From assembly GCA_949282195.1 (NCBI GenBank), contig CASDOW010000029.1:1-34548 (forward strand): 34,548 nucleotides of DNA, in the 5' to 3' direction. Position 1 is the stretch's first letter. Every line of letters starts with the position of its first letter. The notes under the pieces were generated by a model. It saw only the letters and a list, made by a program, of their open reading frames with translations. It ran no database searches and had not been told where the DNA came from. This document shows positions 25,730 to 34,548 of the stretch, piece by piece. The DNA is from an uncultured bacterium (GTDB lineage Bacteria; Cyanobacteriota; Vampirovibrionia; Gastranaerophilales; Gastranaerophilaceae). Position numbers and translations under genes: made by a program.

Positions 25730-27403
25730 ATGGCTTTCAAAAACGAAGAAATTAAACAAAAAGTTAAAAACATGCCGAAACTCCCCGGCTGTTATCAATA
25801 TTTTGATAAAAACGGAGAGTTGATTTATATAGGAAAAGCTAAAAACCTATACAACAGAGTGAACAGCTACTTTATGGGCAACAAAAAAGATTCGCCAAAG
25901 CTGCAAGTAATGGTTCCTCAAATTGAACATATTGAATGTATTGTTGTAAATTCTGAAATCGAAGCTTTAATTTTAGAAAACGAGCTAATTAAAAAACACA
26001 AACCAAAATACAATATCTTATTAAAAGACGATAAAAAATTCCCTTATTTTTTAATCACAAAAGAAGAATACCCGAGAATAGTTGTTGTAAGAAAAGCAAA
26101 CAAAAACGCTCTTAAAGGCAAATATTACGGTCCTTATACCGACTCAAGAGCAATGTATGCAACTTTAGAAGTTATTAATAAAATTTTTCCAATTAAAAAA
26201 TGTAATCATCCAAAATACAAATCGAGAACTTGTCTATACTATGACATTGGTCAATGCCTTGGCCCTTGCCAAAATAAAATAACAAAAGAAGAATATAATA
26301 ACATAATAAAAAATGCCGAACTTTTCTTATCAGGAAAAAGAAAAGAATTGATTAAGACTCTAAAAAAAGAAATGGAGTGCGCGAGCAAAAATTTTGAATT
26401 TGAAAAAGCCCTTTTATACAGAAACAGTATTCAAGATATCGAAAAAACTCTTGAAAAACAAAATGTTGTATTTAAATCAACACAATCAAACTACGATTAC
26501 ATAGGAATAGTTAATTCATCAAATTTAATCTCTATAAGCATTTTACAAATCCGACAAGGAAGATTGATAAATAAAAAAGATTTTTCTTTTTCTCAATTTC
26601 TGGCAGATAACAATGATTTAGATGAAATAACTCAAAGCGCCATAAGAGAATACTATATTATGCTAAACGATGAAGAATTACCTTCAAAAATTGTTCTTTC
26701 TGACACATTTAGCGATTTTGAAATTTATCAAAAATGGTTAAGTTTAAGATTAAATAAAGAAGTTAAAATCATCAAAGCAACATCTAAAACCGATAAGGAA
26801 ATGCTTAATTTAGCAATTAAAAATGCCAAAAACAGCTTAGAACAATTAAAAATCAAAGAACTTTCAAATATTCAAAATGACTACAATGAAGTTGGATCAT
26901 ATATCCAAGAAAAACTTAAACTGACTAAATTTCCGCACACCATTGAATGTTATGATATATCACACATCCAAGGCACAAACACTGTTGCTTCGGGAGTATA
27001 TTTTGAAAATGGTCAACCTAAAAAATCAAAATATCGAAAATATAAACTAAAAACCATAAAAAAAGGTGAAGTTGACGATTTTAAATCAATGAGAGAAATT
27101 TTATCAAGAAGATTTAAAAGAATTAAATCAGGTTCAATTGAAGCTCCCGATTTAATCATAATTGACGGCGGAAAAGGTCAATTATCCTCTGTAATTGAAA
27201 TTATGAAAGAATTTGAACTCAATTTAAATATTGTATCTTTAGCTAAAAGAGAAGAAGAAGTATTCTTGCCAAATAAAAAAGAACCGGTAATTTTAGCGCA
27301 AAACTCAGCAGCCTTACACCTTTTTCAAAGAATAAGAGATGAAGCCCACAGATTTGCCATTACTTTCCATAGACAATTAAGAAGCAAAAACATGTTAAAA
27401 TAA
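25730..27403 (+). CDS. uvrC: excinuclease ABC subunit C lacking the C-terminal HhH domain
   Basis: 557 residues. UvrC makes both incisions in nucleotide excision repair after UvrB loads at the lesion. Domains: GIY-YIG nuclease (about 15-95; LPGCYQYFDKNGELIYIGKA), the Cys-rich region (about 158-180), the UVR domain that contacts UvrB (about 203-238), and the RNase-H-like nuclease (YDISHIQG near 407, IIIDGGKGQ near 475, DEAHRFAITFHR near the end). Typical UvrC proteins continue 50-60 residues into a tandem helix-hairpin-helix domain. This one stops right after HRQLRSKNMLK, and the tRNA-Cys gene follows within 65 bp, so the domain is missing rather than frameshifted. uvrB lies 2.6 kb downstream on the opposite strand. 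Confidence 0.9.
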   Translation: MAFKNEEIKQKVKNMPKLPGCYQYFDKNGELIYIGKAKNLYNRVNSYFMGNKKDSPKLQVMVPQIEHIECIVVNSEIEALILENELIKKHKPKYNILLKDDKKFPYFLITKEEYPRIVVVRKANKNALKGKYYGPYTDSRAMYATLEVINKIFPIKKCNHPKYKSRTCLYYDIGQCLGPCQNKITKEEYNNIIKNAELFLSGKRKELIKTLKKEMECASKNFEFEKALLYRNSIQDIEKTLEKQNVVFKSTQSNYDYIGIVNSSNLISISILQIRQGRLINKKDFSFSQFLADNNDLDEITQSAIREYYIMLNDEELPSKIVLSDTFSDFEIYQKWLSLRLNKEVKIIKATSKTDKEMLNLAIKNAKNSLEQLKIKELSNIQNDYNEVGSYIQEKLKLTKFPHTIECYDISHIQGTNTVASGVYFENGQPKKSKYRKYKLKTIKKGEVDDFKSMREILSRRFKRIKSGSIEAPDLIIIDGGKGQLSSVIEIMKEFELNLNIVSLAKREEEVFLPNKKEPVILAQNSAALHLFQRIRDEAHRFAITFHRQLRSKNMLK

Positions 27404-27467
27404 TCTATCCATAACAGGCTTGACAATATTTCTTTATTTTATACGATATAAAAAGAAAAAAGTCTAA

Positions 27468-27538
27468 GGCGACATGGCCAAGCGGTAAGGCAGGAGCCTG
27501 CAAAGCTCTTATCCCCAGTTCGAATCTGGGTGTCGCCT
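27468..27538 (+). tRNA. tRNA-Cys (GCA)
   Basis: 71 nt. Acceptor arms GGCGACA / TGTCGCC pair fully, the anticodon stem-loop GAGC-CTGCAAA-GCTC gives GCA, and GTTCGAATC forms the T loop. CCA is not encoded, unlike the tRNA-fMet gene here. A TTGACA box at 27420-27425 with AT-rich -10-like sequence near 27445 probably drives it, and TTTTTT follows directly. Confidence 0.95.
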
Positions 27539-27548
27539 TTTTTAAATT

Positions 27549-28928
27549 TTAAGCAACATTTTTCATTATTTCTTTTTCGTCTTTTTCAACAATTTTGGCA
27601 GGATATCCGGCATGGTGCAATTTAGGCAACAACCAATCCGCGCTATATTCAACAAATTTAGGATTGTCATCATCTGTATCTACACAAACAAAAGTAACTT
27701 TGCCATAGTTATCTTTTTTATAATCTACAATGGTAATTTCATGACCGTTTATAACCTTATTGGGTTCACCGTCAATTTTAGGATTATATAATGAAGATTG
27801 GGTTTTTCCTGATGTTTTATTTGTTAATACATAACCAATAATGACATCATCACCTGCGTCAATAGTATCAGTTATATGTTTTTGCATTTTATCGAAAGAA
27901 CAATTGTAATCAATTAAATTCTGATCATCATCAATTTTTTGATAAACAAGAGATGTAATTTCTTTATTCTTAATTACTGATTCAACAAATGTTTTTTCCA
28001 CCTCAATCAAGCCTGCGGGAGTGTCCGTTAATGAATCATAAGCATTTTGAGAACCTGTATGCATAATAGCACTTTGAATTAACACATCAACAACGTTTCT
28101 TTCGCCTTTATCCCAATAATTATCTTGAATTTTAGCTCTTGTATATGCGTTTTTATCGGTAGTTATTTTTAATCTAACCTTGTCGAAAGAAAAAGATTCC
28201 TTTTGAGCATCTAAAATATTTAAAATAGTCAATGCCTCTAGGGGATTTTTAGATAAAGAGTTCAATTTTAAATCCACCATGACCGCTTTATCTTCGCTTG
28301 AAAGCCCTGAAACCCAACGAGCAAACTCCGCAGGATATTTATCGGCAAAATTAACCTCATTAGACGCAGCAGCACAAGTTGCCGAAGCCTCAACATCCAT
28401 TAAGGAAGGGTCTTTTTTAACAGGGTCATCATCCGGCAAAGCTGCAAGTATAGCTCGTTTTTCATGCAGAGGAATATCTCCAAAAGTTTGCGTTACCACT
28501 CTTGGATTGCATAAAATATCAAGAGTATTAGATATTATATTTTTAGGATTTAAATTCTCTGCTCTTTTTTTTGTAGCCATGTCATACAAATTGTCTAATG
28601 TAGTTGAGCTATCATGAGCAGATTTAGCCAATAATTTTCCATTTTTTAAAAGAAAATCCAATTGTCTTGTACAAGATAAACTTTCTGCATTAGCGCTTAT
28701 CGGGACATCTTTTAAATAATTAACAAGATAGGTGTATTTTTGTTCATCACTTGGCGACAACACTGTATTTATTTTTGAATAAGCAACAACATTACCAGAA
28801 AATATAGGGGCAGTTTGACTACAAGAAGGCACACCGTTTAAGCTGCCTATATTTTTTACAGGTTGTTTAAGTGATAAATCAAGATTTTTATTATAAGTAT
28901 TATTTAAAAAACTTATACTATTAATCAT
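27549..28928 (-). CDS. lineage-style protein, possible papain-fold cysteine protease
   Basis: 459 residues starting MINSISFLNN, with APIFSGN (40-46) as the shared short motif. No firm family. A candidate papain-type triad can be read: Cys185 in ASATCAAASNEV at the start of a helix that continues NFADKYPAEFARWV, His396 in NGHEITIVDY, and Asp417 in VCVDTDDD, where the GH-hydrophobic-strand then strand-D order resembles C1/C39-type peptidases. No Gln oxyanion residue is obvious, so activity is uncertain. There is no signal peptide. It follows tRNA-Cys with 10 bp between the tRNA and the gene's 3' end. It could instead be a non-enzymatic structural protein. Confidence 0.6.
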   Translation of the reverse strand: MINSISFLNNTYNKNLDLSLKQPVKNIGSLNGVPSCSQTAPIFSGNVVAYSKINTVLSPSDEQKYTYLVNYLKDVPISANAESLSCTRQLDFLLKNGKLLAKSAHDSSTTLDNLYDMATKKRAENLNPKNIISNTLDILCNPRVVTQTFGDIPLHEKRAILAALPDDDPVKKDPSLMDVEASATCAAASNEVNFADKYPAEFARWVSGLSSEDKAVMVDLKLNSLSKNPLEALTILNILDAQKESFSFDKVRLKITTDKNAYTRAKIQDNYWDKGERNVVDVLIQSAIMHTGSQNAYDSLTDTPAGLIEVEKTFVESVIKNKEITSLVYQKIDDDQNLIDYNCSFDKMQKHITDTIDAGDDVIIGYVLTNKTSGKTQSSLYNPKIDGEPNKVINGHEITIVDYKKDNYGKVTFVCVDTDDDNPKFVEYSADWLLPKLHHAGYPAKIVEKDEKEIMKNVA

Positions 28929-29063
28929 AGTAATACACTAACCTATTTACTTATATTAAAATAAAAACATTAAAATAAAAAAAATTGATATTTGTTAAGA
29001 ATATATTAACACATTCTGAATTTTAGTATACAATTATAATAAAGATTAGATTTGGGGCTCAAT

Positions 29064-30032
29064 ATGATTAACAAACTACAAAATAGAGATATTTTAAATG
29101 CCATAAATACAATAGATTGTGAGATAAAAGCAATAGAAGAATTAAAAAATACATTAAATGAAAGCCTGACAAATGCTTTAGATTTAATTGAACAAGCCAA
29201 AGGAAGAATAATCCTGACAGGCATGGGAAAATCAGGTCATATCGCCAAAAAAATTGCAGCCTCATTAGCTTCAACGGGAACTCCCTCATTTTTTATGCAC
29301 CCTGCTGAAGCAAGCCATGGTGATTTAGGAATGGTAACACAAGAGGATGTTATTATTGCCATTTCAAACAGTGGTGAATCAAGAGAATTAATCGATGTCC
29401 TAAACTATTCAAAAAGATTCGGAATTAAATTAATAGCAATAACAAAAAACCCTGAAAGCTCATTAGGTAAAGCAGGTGATATTGTTTTAAAATTACCGCA
29501 AGCAAAAGAAGCATGTCCGCTAGGGTTAGCACCAACATCATCCACAACGGCAACATTGGTATTAGGAGATGTTATAACAGTCGGAATGATTGAAAGAAAA
29601 GGCTTTTCAAAAGCACAATTCAACCAAAGACACCCAGGCGGAAAACTTGGCTCAATTCTTCAAAGGGTAAAAGATTTAATGCATACAGGGGATGAAATGC
29701 CGATTTTAGAAGAACATTCAACCCTTAAAGAATTAATTTTAGAAATGACTTCAAAAAGGCTTGGCTGTGTGGGTTTAATTAACAAAAAAGGTGAATTAAC
29801 GGGAATATTTACAGACGGCGACTTAAGAAGATGTATTGAAAAAAATGCTCAGTCAGCCCTTGCAATAGATATTATGACCAAAAACCCGACGACCGCAACA
29901 AAAGATATGTTTACATCTGAAGCTGTTAAAATAATGAACGATAAAAAAATTACAAACATGTTTGTAATTGAAGACAACAAACCAATTGGCGCAATTCATA
30001 TCCATGATTTACTAAAAAACGGTGCTGCTTAA
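29064..30032 (+). CDS. kdsD: arabinose-5-phosphate isomerase (KdsD/KpsF/GutQ family)
   Basis: 322 residues from ATG 29064 (a TTG at 29052 is less likely). It interconverts ribulose 5-phosphate and arabinose 5-phosphate, the first committed step to Kdo for LPS or capsule. An SIS domain occupies about 35-180 ([59 protein letters not shown]), then RHPGGKLG and two CBS domains (about 200-322: [41 protein letters not shown]). A full-length enzyme. Other Kdo genes are not in the window. The 3' end overlaps the convergent uvrB by 4 bp. Confidence 0.9.
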   Translation: MINKLQNRDILNAINTIDCEIKAIEELKNTLNESLTNALDLIEQAKGRIILTGMGKSGHIAKKIAASLASTGTPSFFMHPAEASHGDLGMVTQEDVIIAISNSGESRELIDVLNYSKRFGIKLIAITKNPESSLGKAGDIVLKLPQAKEACPLGLAPTSSTTATLVLGDVITVGMIERKGFSKAQFNQRHPGGKLGSILQRVKDLMHTGDEMPILEEHSTLKELILEMTSKRLGCVGLINKKGELTGIFTDGDLRRCIEKNAQSALAIDIMTKNPTTATKDMFTSEAVKIMNDKKITNMFVIEDNKPIGAIHIHDLLKNGAA

Positions 30033-32029
30033 TTAATCATGCTTTTTAGCTTTTTAATTTCATCTCTTAATTGAATTGCTCTTTCAAAATCAAGCAATTT
30101 GGCGGCTTTTTGCATATCTTTTTCAAGTTTATCCAATAATTTAGGTAAATCTTTTACATCAACATTATATTCTGCCATTTGTTGAGCCACAACGTCTTCA
30201 ACACTTCTATAACTTTGAACAAGAGATAATAAATTATTTTGAACTGATTTTTTAATGGTTTTTGGAATAATATTATTCTTTTTATTGTATTCGATTTGAA
30301 TTTTTCTTCTGCGCATTGTTTCTTCTATCGCTATATGCATTGAATCGGTTATCTTATCAGCATACATAACCACTCTGCCGTCAGCATTTCTGGCGCTTCT
30401 GCCTATTGTTTGAATTAAAGAAGTTTCACACCTTAAAAAACCCTCTTTATCAGCATCCATAATAGCAACCAAAGACACCTCGGGTAAATCAAGGCCTTCT
30501 CTTAAAAGATTAACGCCCACCAAAATATCAAACTCACCAAGTCTTAAATCACGCAATATTTCTACTCTTTCCAATGATTTGACTTCGCTGTGTAAATACC
30601 TGACTCTTAAACCTTGATTTTGCAGATAGCTTGACAGTTCTTCCGCCATTTTTTTAGTTAACGTAGTAACAAGAGTTCTGTCACCCTTTTTGGTTGTTTT
30701 TTCAATTTCTTTTATCAAATCCTGAACTTGTCCGATTGTAGGCTTAACTTCAATTTCAGGATCTAAAAGTCCTGTGGGGCGAATAATTTGTTCTACTATT
30801 TGGGAAGCTTCCTTTTTTTCAAAATCAGCTGGAGTTGCTGATATATATATCTTTTGACCATTTTTCTCTTTAACTTTTGAATAAAATTCATCAAAAGTTA
30901 AGGGCCTGTTGTCAACTGCACAAGGCAATCTAAACCCAAAATCCACCAAAACATCTTTTCTGGCTCTATCTCCAAAAGACATCCCCTTTAATTGCGGCAG
31001 AGTCACATGGGATTCATCAACAACAACCAAAAAATCATCGTCAAAATAATCCAATAATGTAGCAGGCGGAGTCCCTGGAGCACGACGCTCAATTATTCTT
31101 GAATAGTTTTCAATTCCTGAACAATAACCCATTTCTTTTATCATTTCAATATCATAATTAACTCTTTGAGATAACCTTTGGGCTTCAACGATTTTATTTT
31201 GAGCATTCAATTCAATAAGCCTGTTGTTTAATTCTTCTCTAATTAAAGTTAAGGTTTCATCAATATCATCATCATATGATAAATAATGCACAGCAGGATA
31301 TATAACGATTTCAGACGGTTTTTCAAGAATTTCACCCGTAACGGCATCAATTCTTGTAATAGATTCAATTTCATCGCCAAAGAAAGAAATTCTATTAATA
31401 ATTTTTTCATAACTTGGCATAATCTCAACAACATCGCCGCGGGCTCTAAAAGTTGAGCGTTTTAATTCAACATCATTTCTTTCATAACGCACACCCACTA
31501 AATATGTTAATAAATCTTTTCTTGATACCTCTTGTCCAATTGAAAGACTGATTGTACCTTTAAAATAATTTTCAGGTAAACCTAAACCATATATGCAACT
31601 TACAGAAGCCACAACAATTACATCATTTCTTTCATACAGACTTCTTGTTGTATTGTGGCGCAATCTGTCTATTTCATCGTTAATAGTAGCTGATTTTTCA
31701 ATATATGTATCAGTTCGTGGGATATAAGCTTCAGGCTGATAATAATCATAATAAGAAATAAAATATTCAACCGCATTATTCGGAAAAAGCTCTTTAAATT
31801 CATTATATAATTGAGCAGCAAGAGTTTTATTGTGGGCAATAACCAGTGTCGGCTTTTGAACTTTTTCTATAACATTTGCAATTGTAAAAGTTTTGCCCGA
31901 ACCTGTTACACCTAAAAGTATTTGAGAATCCATTCCTTCGATAATTCCGCTGCTCAAAGCTTCAATAGCCTTAGGCTGATCTCCAGATGGCTTAAATTCA
32001 GAATTTAAAACAAACTTATTATATTTCAT
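30029..32029 (-). CDS. uvrB: excinuclease ABC subunit B
   Basis: 666 residues, normal full length. UvrB is the helicase-like damage-verification subunit of nucleotide excision repair. It has Walker A GVTGSGKT (40-47), the DNA-inserting beta-hairpin region ([14 protein letters not shown], about 89-103), the DESH box, the SATPADFE and [20 protein letters not shown] helicase motifs, TIGRSARN, and a C-terminal UVR motif ([28 protein letters not shown]) that binds UvrC. It lies 9 bp after proC on the same strand, so the two are probably co-transcribed. Its stop shares bases with the convergent arabinose-5-P isomerase gene. Confidence 0.97.
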   Translation of the reverse strand: MKYNKFVLNSEFKPSGDQPKAIEALSSGIIEGMDSQILLGVTGSGKTFTIANVIEKVQKPTLVIAHNKTLAAQLYNEFKELFPNNAVEYFISYYDYYQPEAYIPRTDTYIEKSATINDEIDRLRHNTTRSLYERNDVIVVASVSCIYGLGLPENYFKGTISLSIGQEVSRKDLLTYLVGVRYERNDVELKRSTFRARGDVVEIMPSYEKIINRISFFGDEIESITRIDAVTGEILEKPSEIVIYPAVHYLSYDDDIDETLTLIREELNNRLIELNAQNKIVEAQRLSQRVNYDIEMIKEMGYCSGIENYSRIIERRAPGTPPATLLDYFDDDFLVVVDESHVTLPQLKGMSFGDRARKDVLVDFGFRLPCAVDNRPLTFDEFYSKVKEKNGQKIYISATPADFEKKEASQIVEQIIRPTGLLDPEIEVKPTIGQVQDLIKEIEKTTKKGDRTLVTTLTKKMAEELSSYLQNQGLRVRYLHSEVKSLERVEILRDLRLGEFDILVGVNLLREGLDLPEVSLVAIMDADKEGFLRCETSLIQTIGRSARNADGRVVMYADKITDSMHIAIEETMRRRKIQIEYNKKNNIIPKTIKKSVQNNLLSLVQSYRSVEDVVAQQMAEYNVDVKDLPKLLDKLEKDMQKAAKLLDFERAIQLRDEIKKLKSMIN

Positions 32030-32038
32030 AATAAAATT

Positions 32039-32854
32039 TTAGCCCAATTCAATTGCTCTTTGCATAGTCTTTTCGATAGTTTCATCCAGAATTAAATCAA
32101 TATTTGAATTATTTAACACATTATTTCCGACTTCAGTACAGCCTTTTGGAGTTGTAACATTGACAATCAATTGTTCAACATCAAAATTATTTTCCATAAT
32201 CATCTTTGCGCTTCCAAGAGCAGTTTGAGAAGATAATAAAATTGCTTCCTCATAACTAAGCCCCAATTTTTTCGCAGATTTTGCCATTAAATCTATTATT
32301 CTAAAATAAAAAGCAGGCCCAGAACCGGATAAAGCTGTAATAATATCGATTTTATCTTCAGTTGTTTTTATTACTTTTCCGCAATTTTTCATAAAACTAT
32401 AAGCAAATTCAAATTCAATATTTGAAACATTACTGCTATGACAAAGTGCACTCATACCTTCGTTAACCAGTGCCGGAGTATTTGGCATTATTCGAACAAT
32501 TTTAGCATTTTTTAAAAAAGAAAGGTATTTTTCAATCTTAACACCGGCTAAAATAGATAAAATTAATTGATTTTTATAATCAGTTTTAATTTTATCTAAA
32601 ACATCGCTAACTACAAAAGGCTTAACCGCAAGCAAAATAACATCACAATTTAAAACCAATTCTTCAATGGAATTTGCGCATTTAAATCCATATAAATCTA
32701 CAAGTTTATATTTTGCCTCATTATTAATATCAAAAACAATGACATTAGAACTATCTAAAAATTTATTTTTATACACTCCGCCCAATATTGCGCTCGCCAT
32801 TTTACCACAGCCAATAACCCCAAGTTTAACAGTATTTACATCCTTTATATCCAT
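32039..32854 (-). CDS. proC: pyrroline-5-carboxylate reductase
   Basis: 271 residues. It reduces pyrroline-5-carboxylate to proline with NAD(P)H. An N-terminal Rossmann domain carries GVIGCGKMASAILGG (12-26), then VILLAVKPF and IVRIMPNTPALVNEG. The C-terminal helical domain has the family signature ALSGSGPAFYFRIIDLMAKS, GLSYEEA and VTTPKGCTEVGNNVL. Length is normal. First gene of a proC-uvrB unit. A divergent promoter region shared with rpmH lies upstream. Confidence 0.95.
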   Translation of the reverse strand: MDIKDVNTVKLGVIGCGKMASAILGGVYKNKFLDSSNVIVFDINNEAKYKLVDLYGFKCANSIEELVLNCDVILLAVKPFVVSDVLDKIKTDYKNQLILSILAGVKIEKYLSFLKNAKIVRIMPNTPALVNEGMSALCHSSNVSNIEFEFAYSFMKNCGKVIKTTEDKIDIITALSGSGPAFYFRIIDLMAKSAKKLGLSYEEAILLSSQTALGSAKMIMENNFDVEQLIVNVTTPKGCTEVGNNVLNNSNIDLILDETIEKTMQRAIELG

Positions 32855-32857
32855 AAC

Positions 32858-32886
32858 TTGACACCTTAGTTTATCTAATATAGTAT
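32858..32886 (+). promoter_or_regulatory. promoter of rpmH-rnpA
   Basis: TTGACA (32858-32863), exact 17-bp spacer, TAGTAT (32881-32886). A second TTGACA on the minus strand (32915-32910) faces it, with TTTACT 17 bp further on, and probably drives proC-uvrB, so the two promoters overlap head to head. Confidence 0.65.
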
Positions 32887-32952
32887 AGTAAATACCGACA
32901 TAAATATATTGTCAAGCCTTAATATAAATTAATAATAACAAGGAGAAATAAA

Positions 32953-33105
32953 ATGCGTCGTACTTTAGAAGGTACCAAAAGAAAAAGACAAAATGTAAGC
33001 GGTTTTAGAGCAAGAATGGCTACTAAAAACGGCAGACGCGTTATTAACGCAAGACGCGCTAAAGGTCGTCACAAAGTAGCAATCACAGCAAAAAATCGTG
33101 CTTAA
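32953..33105 (+). CDS. rpmH: 50S ribosomal protein bL34
   Basis: 50 residues: [18 protein letters not shown] at the start, [19 protein letters not shown], and KNRA at the end. Very basic, slightly longer than the usual 44-46. AAGGAGAAATAAA precedes ATG 32953, a strong ribosome site. The 3' end overlaps the rnpA GTG start by 8 bp, the classic rpmH-rnpA pairing. Confidence 0.97.
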   Translation: MRRTLEGTKRKRQNVSGFRARMATKNGRRVINARRAKGRHKVAITAKNRA

Positions 33106-33460
33106 AAAAGAAAACAGACTAAAGTCCAAAAGGGCATTTAGCGCAACATATAAAAACAATAATGTTGTTAAAACTAATTTAATTGTCTTGTATGCAGGTA
33201 AAATTAAAATCGACAAAAACTGCCCCACCAGGGTAGGTTTTGTTGTATCTAAAAAAGTTCACAAAAGAGCAGTCATAAGAAACAGAATTAAAAGATTGAT
33301 GAGAGAAAATATAAGACTTATTTTAAAAAACTCAAGCATATTAGACAATTACCAAAGTCTTATCTTTGTTGCAAGCGGTGGAATTGTTGACAAAAATTAT
33401 GAAGAAATTTCTAAAAGTATCTTAATATTATTGGAAAAATTGGCAAACAAAAATATTTAG
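33098..33460 (+). CDS. rnpA: ribonuclease P protein component
   Basis: 120 residues. It is the protein subunit that helps the RNase P RNA bind pre-tRNA. It starts at GTG 33098 ([13 protein letters not shown], typical of the family) and contains the signature [11 protein letters not shown] near 68-78, preceded by [17 protein letters not shown]. Overlaps the end of rpmH by 8 bp. Confidence 0.95.
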   Translation: MLKKENRLKSKRAFSATYKNNNVVKTNLIVLYAGKIKIDKNCPTRVGFVVSKKVHKRAVIRNRIKRLMRENIRLILKNSSILDNYQSLIFVASGGIVDKNYEEISKSILILLEKLANKNI

Positions 33461-33479
33461 GGCTATTATAGATAGTACA

Positions 33480-34346
33480 ATGGACAGCTTATTAAAAAAT
33501 CTACTTGAATCTCAGATGAAAGAAAAAATCCAAAAACCCAACTGTCAAACACGCACAGGGCGGTCTTTATTAGCTTTTTATCTGCAAACAAAATTCAAAC
33601 AAATAATTAATCACGATAAAAAATCAGATAAACAATTAATTTTAGACTACAAAAAAGATTTTCTTGATAACTTCACAAACAGATTAATAAACCGTCCTGA
33701 AGATAAGATTTTAATTGCCTTAAGCGGAGAATCCGCAAGCGGAAAATCAACAATATGCACCCAAATAACAAAATGCATAAACGAATTAAACTTGCCTATT
33801 ACAATTTTGAGTGCCGATAATTATTTCAAAGATATTTCCGATTTAATTAAAAAATACGGTAATTTTGATTTATTGCGCGATAACGGCTATGATGTCGATG
33901 CACCTGAAAACTTTAACTTGGACCTTTTAAGAGAAGATGTATTAAAATTACAAAAAGGTGAAGACATTCTCTCGCCTGAATATCTTGTAAACGGCACAGG
34001 TAAATCAAGACCAAACTCCTTGCCTGTAAAATCAAGGAAAATAATCATAGTTGAAGGTATGTGCTCAATATATGACAAAGTACAAGATATATTTGACATA
34101 AAAGTTTATGTTGATTTAGATGAAGAAGAGCGCAAAAACAGATTTATGAACAGAGCTACTTCAAGAAATCAAGACCACGAAAACGCAATCAAGCATTGGG
34201 ATTATGTAAAAAATGCAGGTAAAAAATATGTGGCAGTTCATAAAGATAATTGCGATATAGTTATAAATGGCGAATGTAACCTTGATTATTTTTCACATAT
34301 GGTTGAATATATAAATTTAATTACTAACAATTTCTACGAAGAATAG
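33480..34346 (+). CDS. uridine kinase/phosphoribulokinase-family P-loop kinase
   Basis: 288 residues. After an N-terminal extension of about 80 residues the kinase domain begins: LIALSGESASGKST (about 79-92, Walker A), ILSADNYFKD, YDVDAPENFNLDLL, PEYLVNGTGKSR, KIIIVEGMCSIYD and VYVDLDEEERKNRFMNRATSR, the order seen in uridine kinases and phosphoribulokinase-like proteins. It would transfer the ATP gamma phosphate to a nucleoside or sugar hydroxyl. It follows rnpA by 19 bp, where yidD or yidC is usual in bacteria. The N-terminal extension is unlike classic Udk, so the substrate is left open. Confidence 0.8.
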   Translation: MDSLLKNLLESQMKEKIQKPNCQTRTGRSLLAFYLQTKFKQIINHDKKSDKQLILDYKKDFLDNFTNRLINRPEDKILIALSGESASGKSTICTQITKCINELNLPITILSADNYFKDISDLIKKYGNFDLLRDNGYDVDAPENFNLDLLREDVLKLQKGEDILSPEYLVNGTGKSRPNSLPVKSRKIIIVEGMCSIYDKVQDIFDIKVYVDLDEEERKNRFMNRATSRNQDHENAIKHWDYVKNAGKKYVAVHKDNCDIVINGECNLDYFSHMVEYINLITNNFYEE

Positions 34347-34496
34347 CATTATTATTGTTTTTTACCCATTTTGTTAAGTTTTGTAACAATATGAAGAGTA
34401 TATTGCAATTCTATATCGCGTATATACTTTATATATATGTGGACATCATAAAAGGTCGAAAGTTCACAAGAGTTACACAAGATAAAGGCAAATAAA

Positions 34497-34548
34497 ATGG
34501 GTTGGATTTCATTAACATTAAGAAGACAAAGCTTACAATCTGCCATTC
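34497..34548 (+). CDS. start of a gene running off the right edge
   Basis: ATG 34497 opens MGWISLTLRRQSLQSAI to the window end, 17 codons seen. AAAGG lies about 9 bases upstream and an AT-rich promoter-like region (TTGCAA… TATACT) precedes it. A minus-strand open frame over the same bases has no ribosome site and is judged a shadow. Product unknown. Confidence 0.45.
   Translation, partial: MGWISLTLRRQSLQSAI

Noticed and set aside
34352-34546. 64-codon minus-strand open frame at the right edge
   Set aside because: No ribosome site, and it covers the promoter and start of a better-supported plus-strand gene.

Overview
The window is a compact, AT-rich bacterial segment with many genes abutting or overlapping by a few bases. 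Arabinose-5-phosphate isomerase and polysaccharide glycosyltransferases suggest a Gram-negative-type envelope. Several large uncharacterised proteins begin with M[K/N]I[S/N]..SF-like sequences and carry a short hhF[G/K/N/S] motif near the N terminus. From memory, this style fits gut Vampirovibrionia/Melainabacteria (Gastranaerophilales). The taxonomic call is an inference from gene style, not from a marker-gene comparison.

Layout. 1-5393: four lineage-style proteins: a 35-residue-repeat protein running off the left edge, a calpain-like cysteine protease, an ankyrin-like protein, and an HD-domain gene broken by an in-frame stop. 5432-9639: a minus-strand polysaccharide operon (nucleotidyltransferase-kinase fusion, HAD phosphatase, a GT9-like protein, a GT2 glycosyltransferase). 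9729-12260: an EF-hand protein, a frameshifted RNA 2'-phosphotransferase (kptA), a membrane protein and a surface-adhesin-E-like protein. 12405-12481: initiator tRNA-fMet. 12443-19422: an integrated element of about 7 kb bounded by a perfect 44-bp direct repeat. It carries a HEPN/DUF4145-like plus winged-helix-like gene pair, a Mrr-type modification-dependent nuclease, an XRE regulator with a palindromic operator, an endonuclease III-like glycosylase, small proteins and a tyrosine integrase interrupted by an amber codon.

19565-34548 is mostly core chromosome: GT2, LOG-family hydrolase, YkgJ-like protein, folP, rplY, uvrC, tRNA-Cys, arabinose-5-P isomerase, uvrB, proC, rpmH, rnpA and a uridine-kinase-like gene. 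Between these lie three more lineage-style proteins, one of them frameshifted.

The two most interesting signals are these. (1) The element recombined inside the anticodon loop of the initiator tRNA gene. It brought its own copy of the tRNA 5' half and promoter, which rebuilt the essential gene and left the original promoter and 5' half stranded 7 kb away, pointing into the element. A decayed third copy indicates an earlier tandem insertion. (2) Seven otherwise unrelated proteins share the short N-terminal motif without a classical signal peptide. They include two candidate cysteine proteases, an ankyrin-like protein and a novel solenoid, which suggests a lineage-specific sorting leader. Four genes are each broken by a single-base lesion, so sequencing error and real pseudogenisation both need checking.
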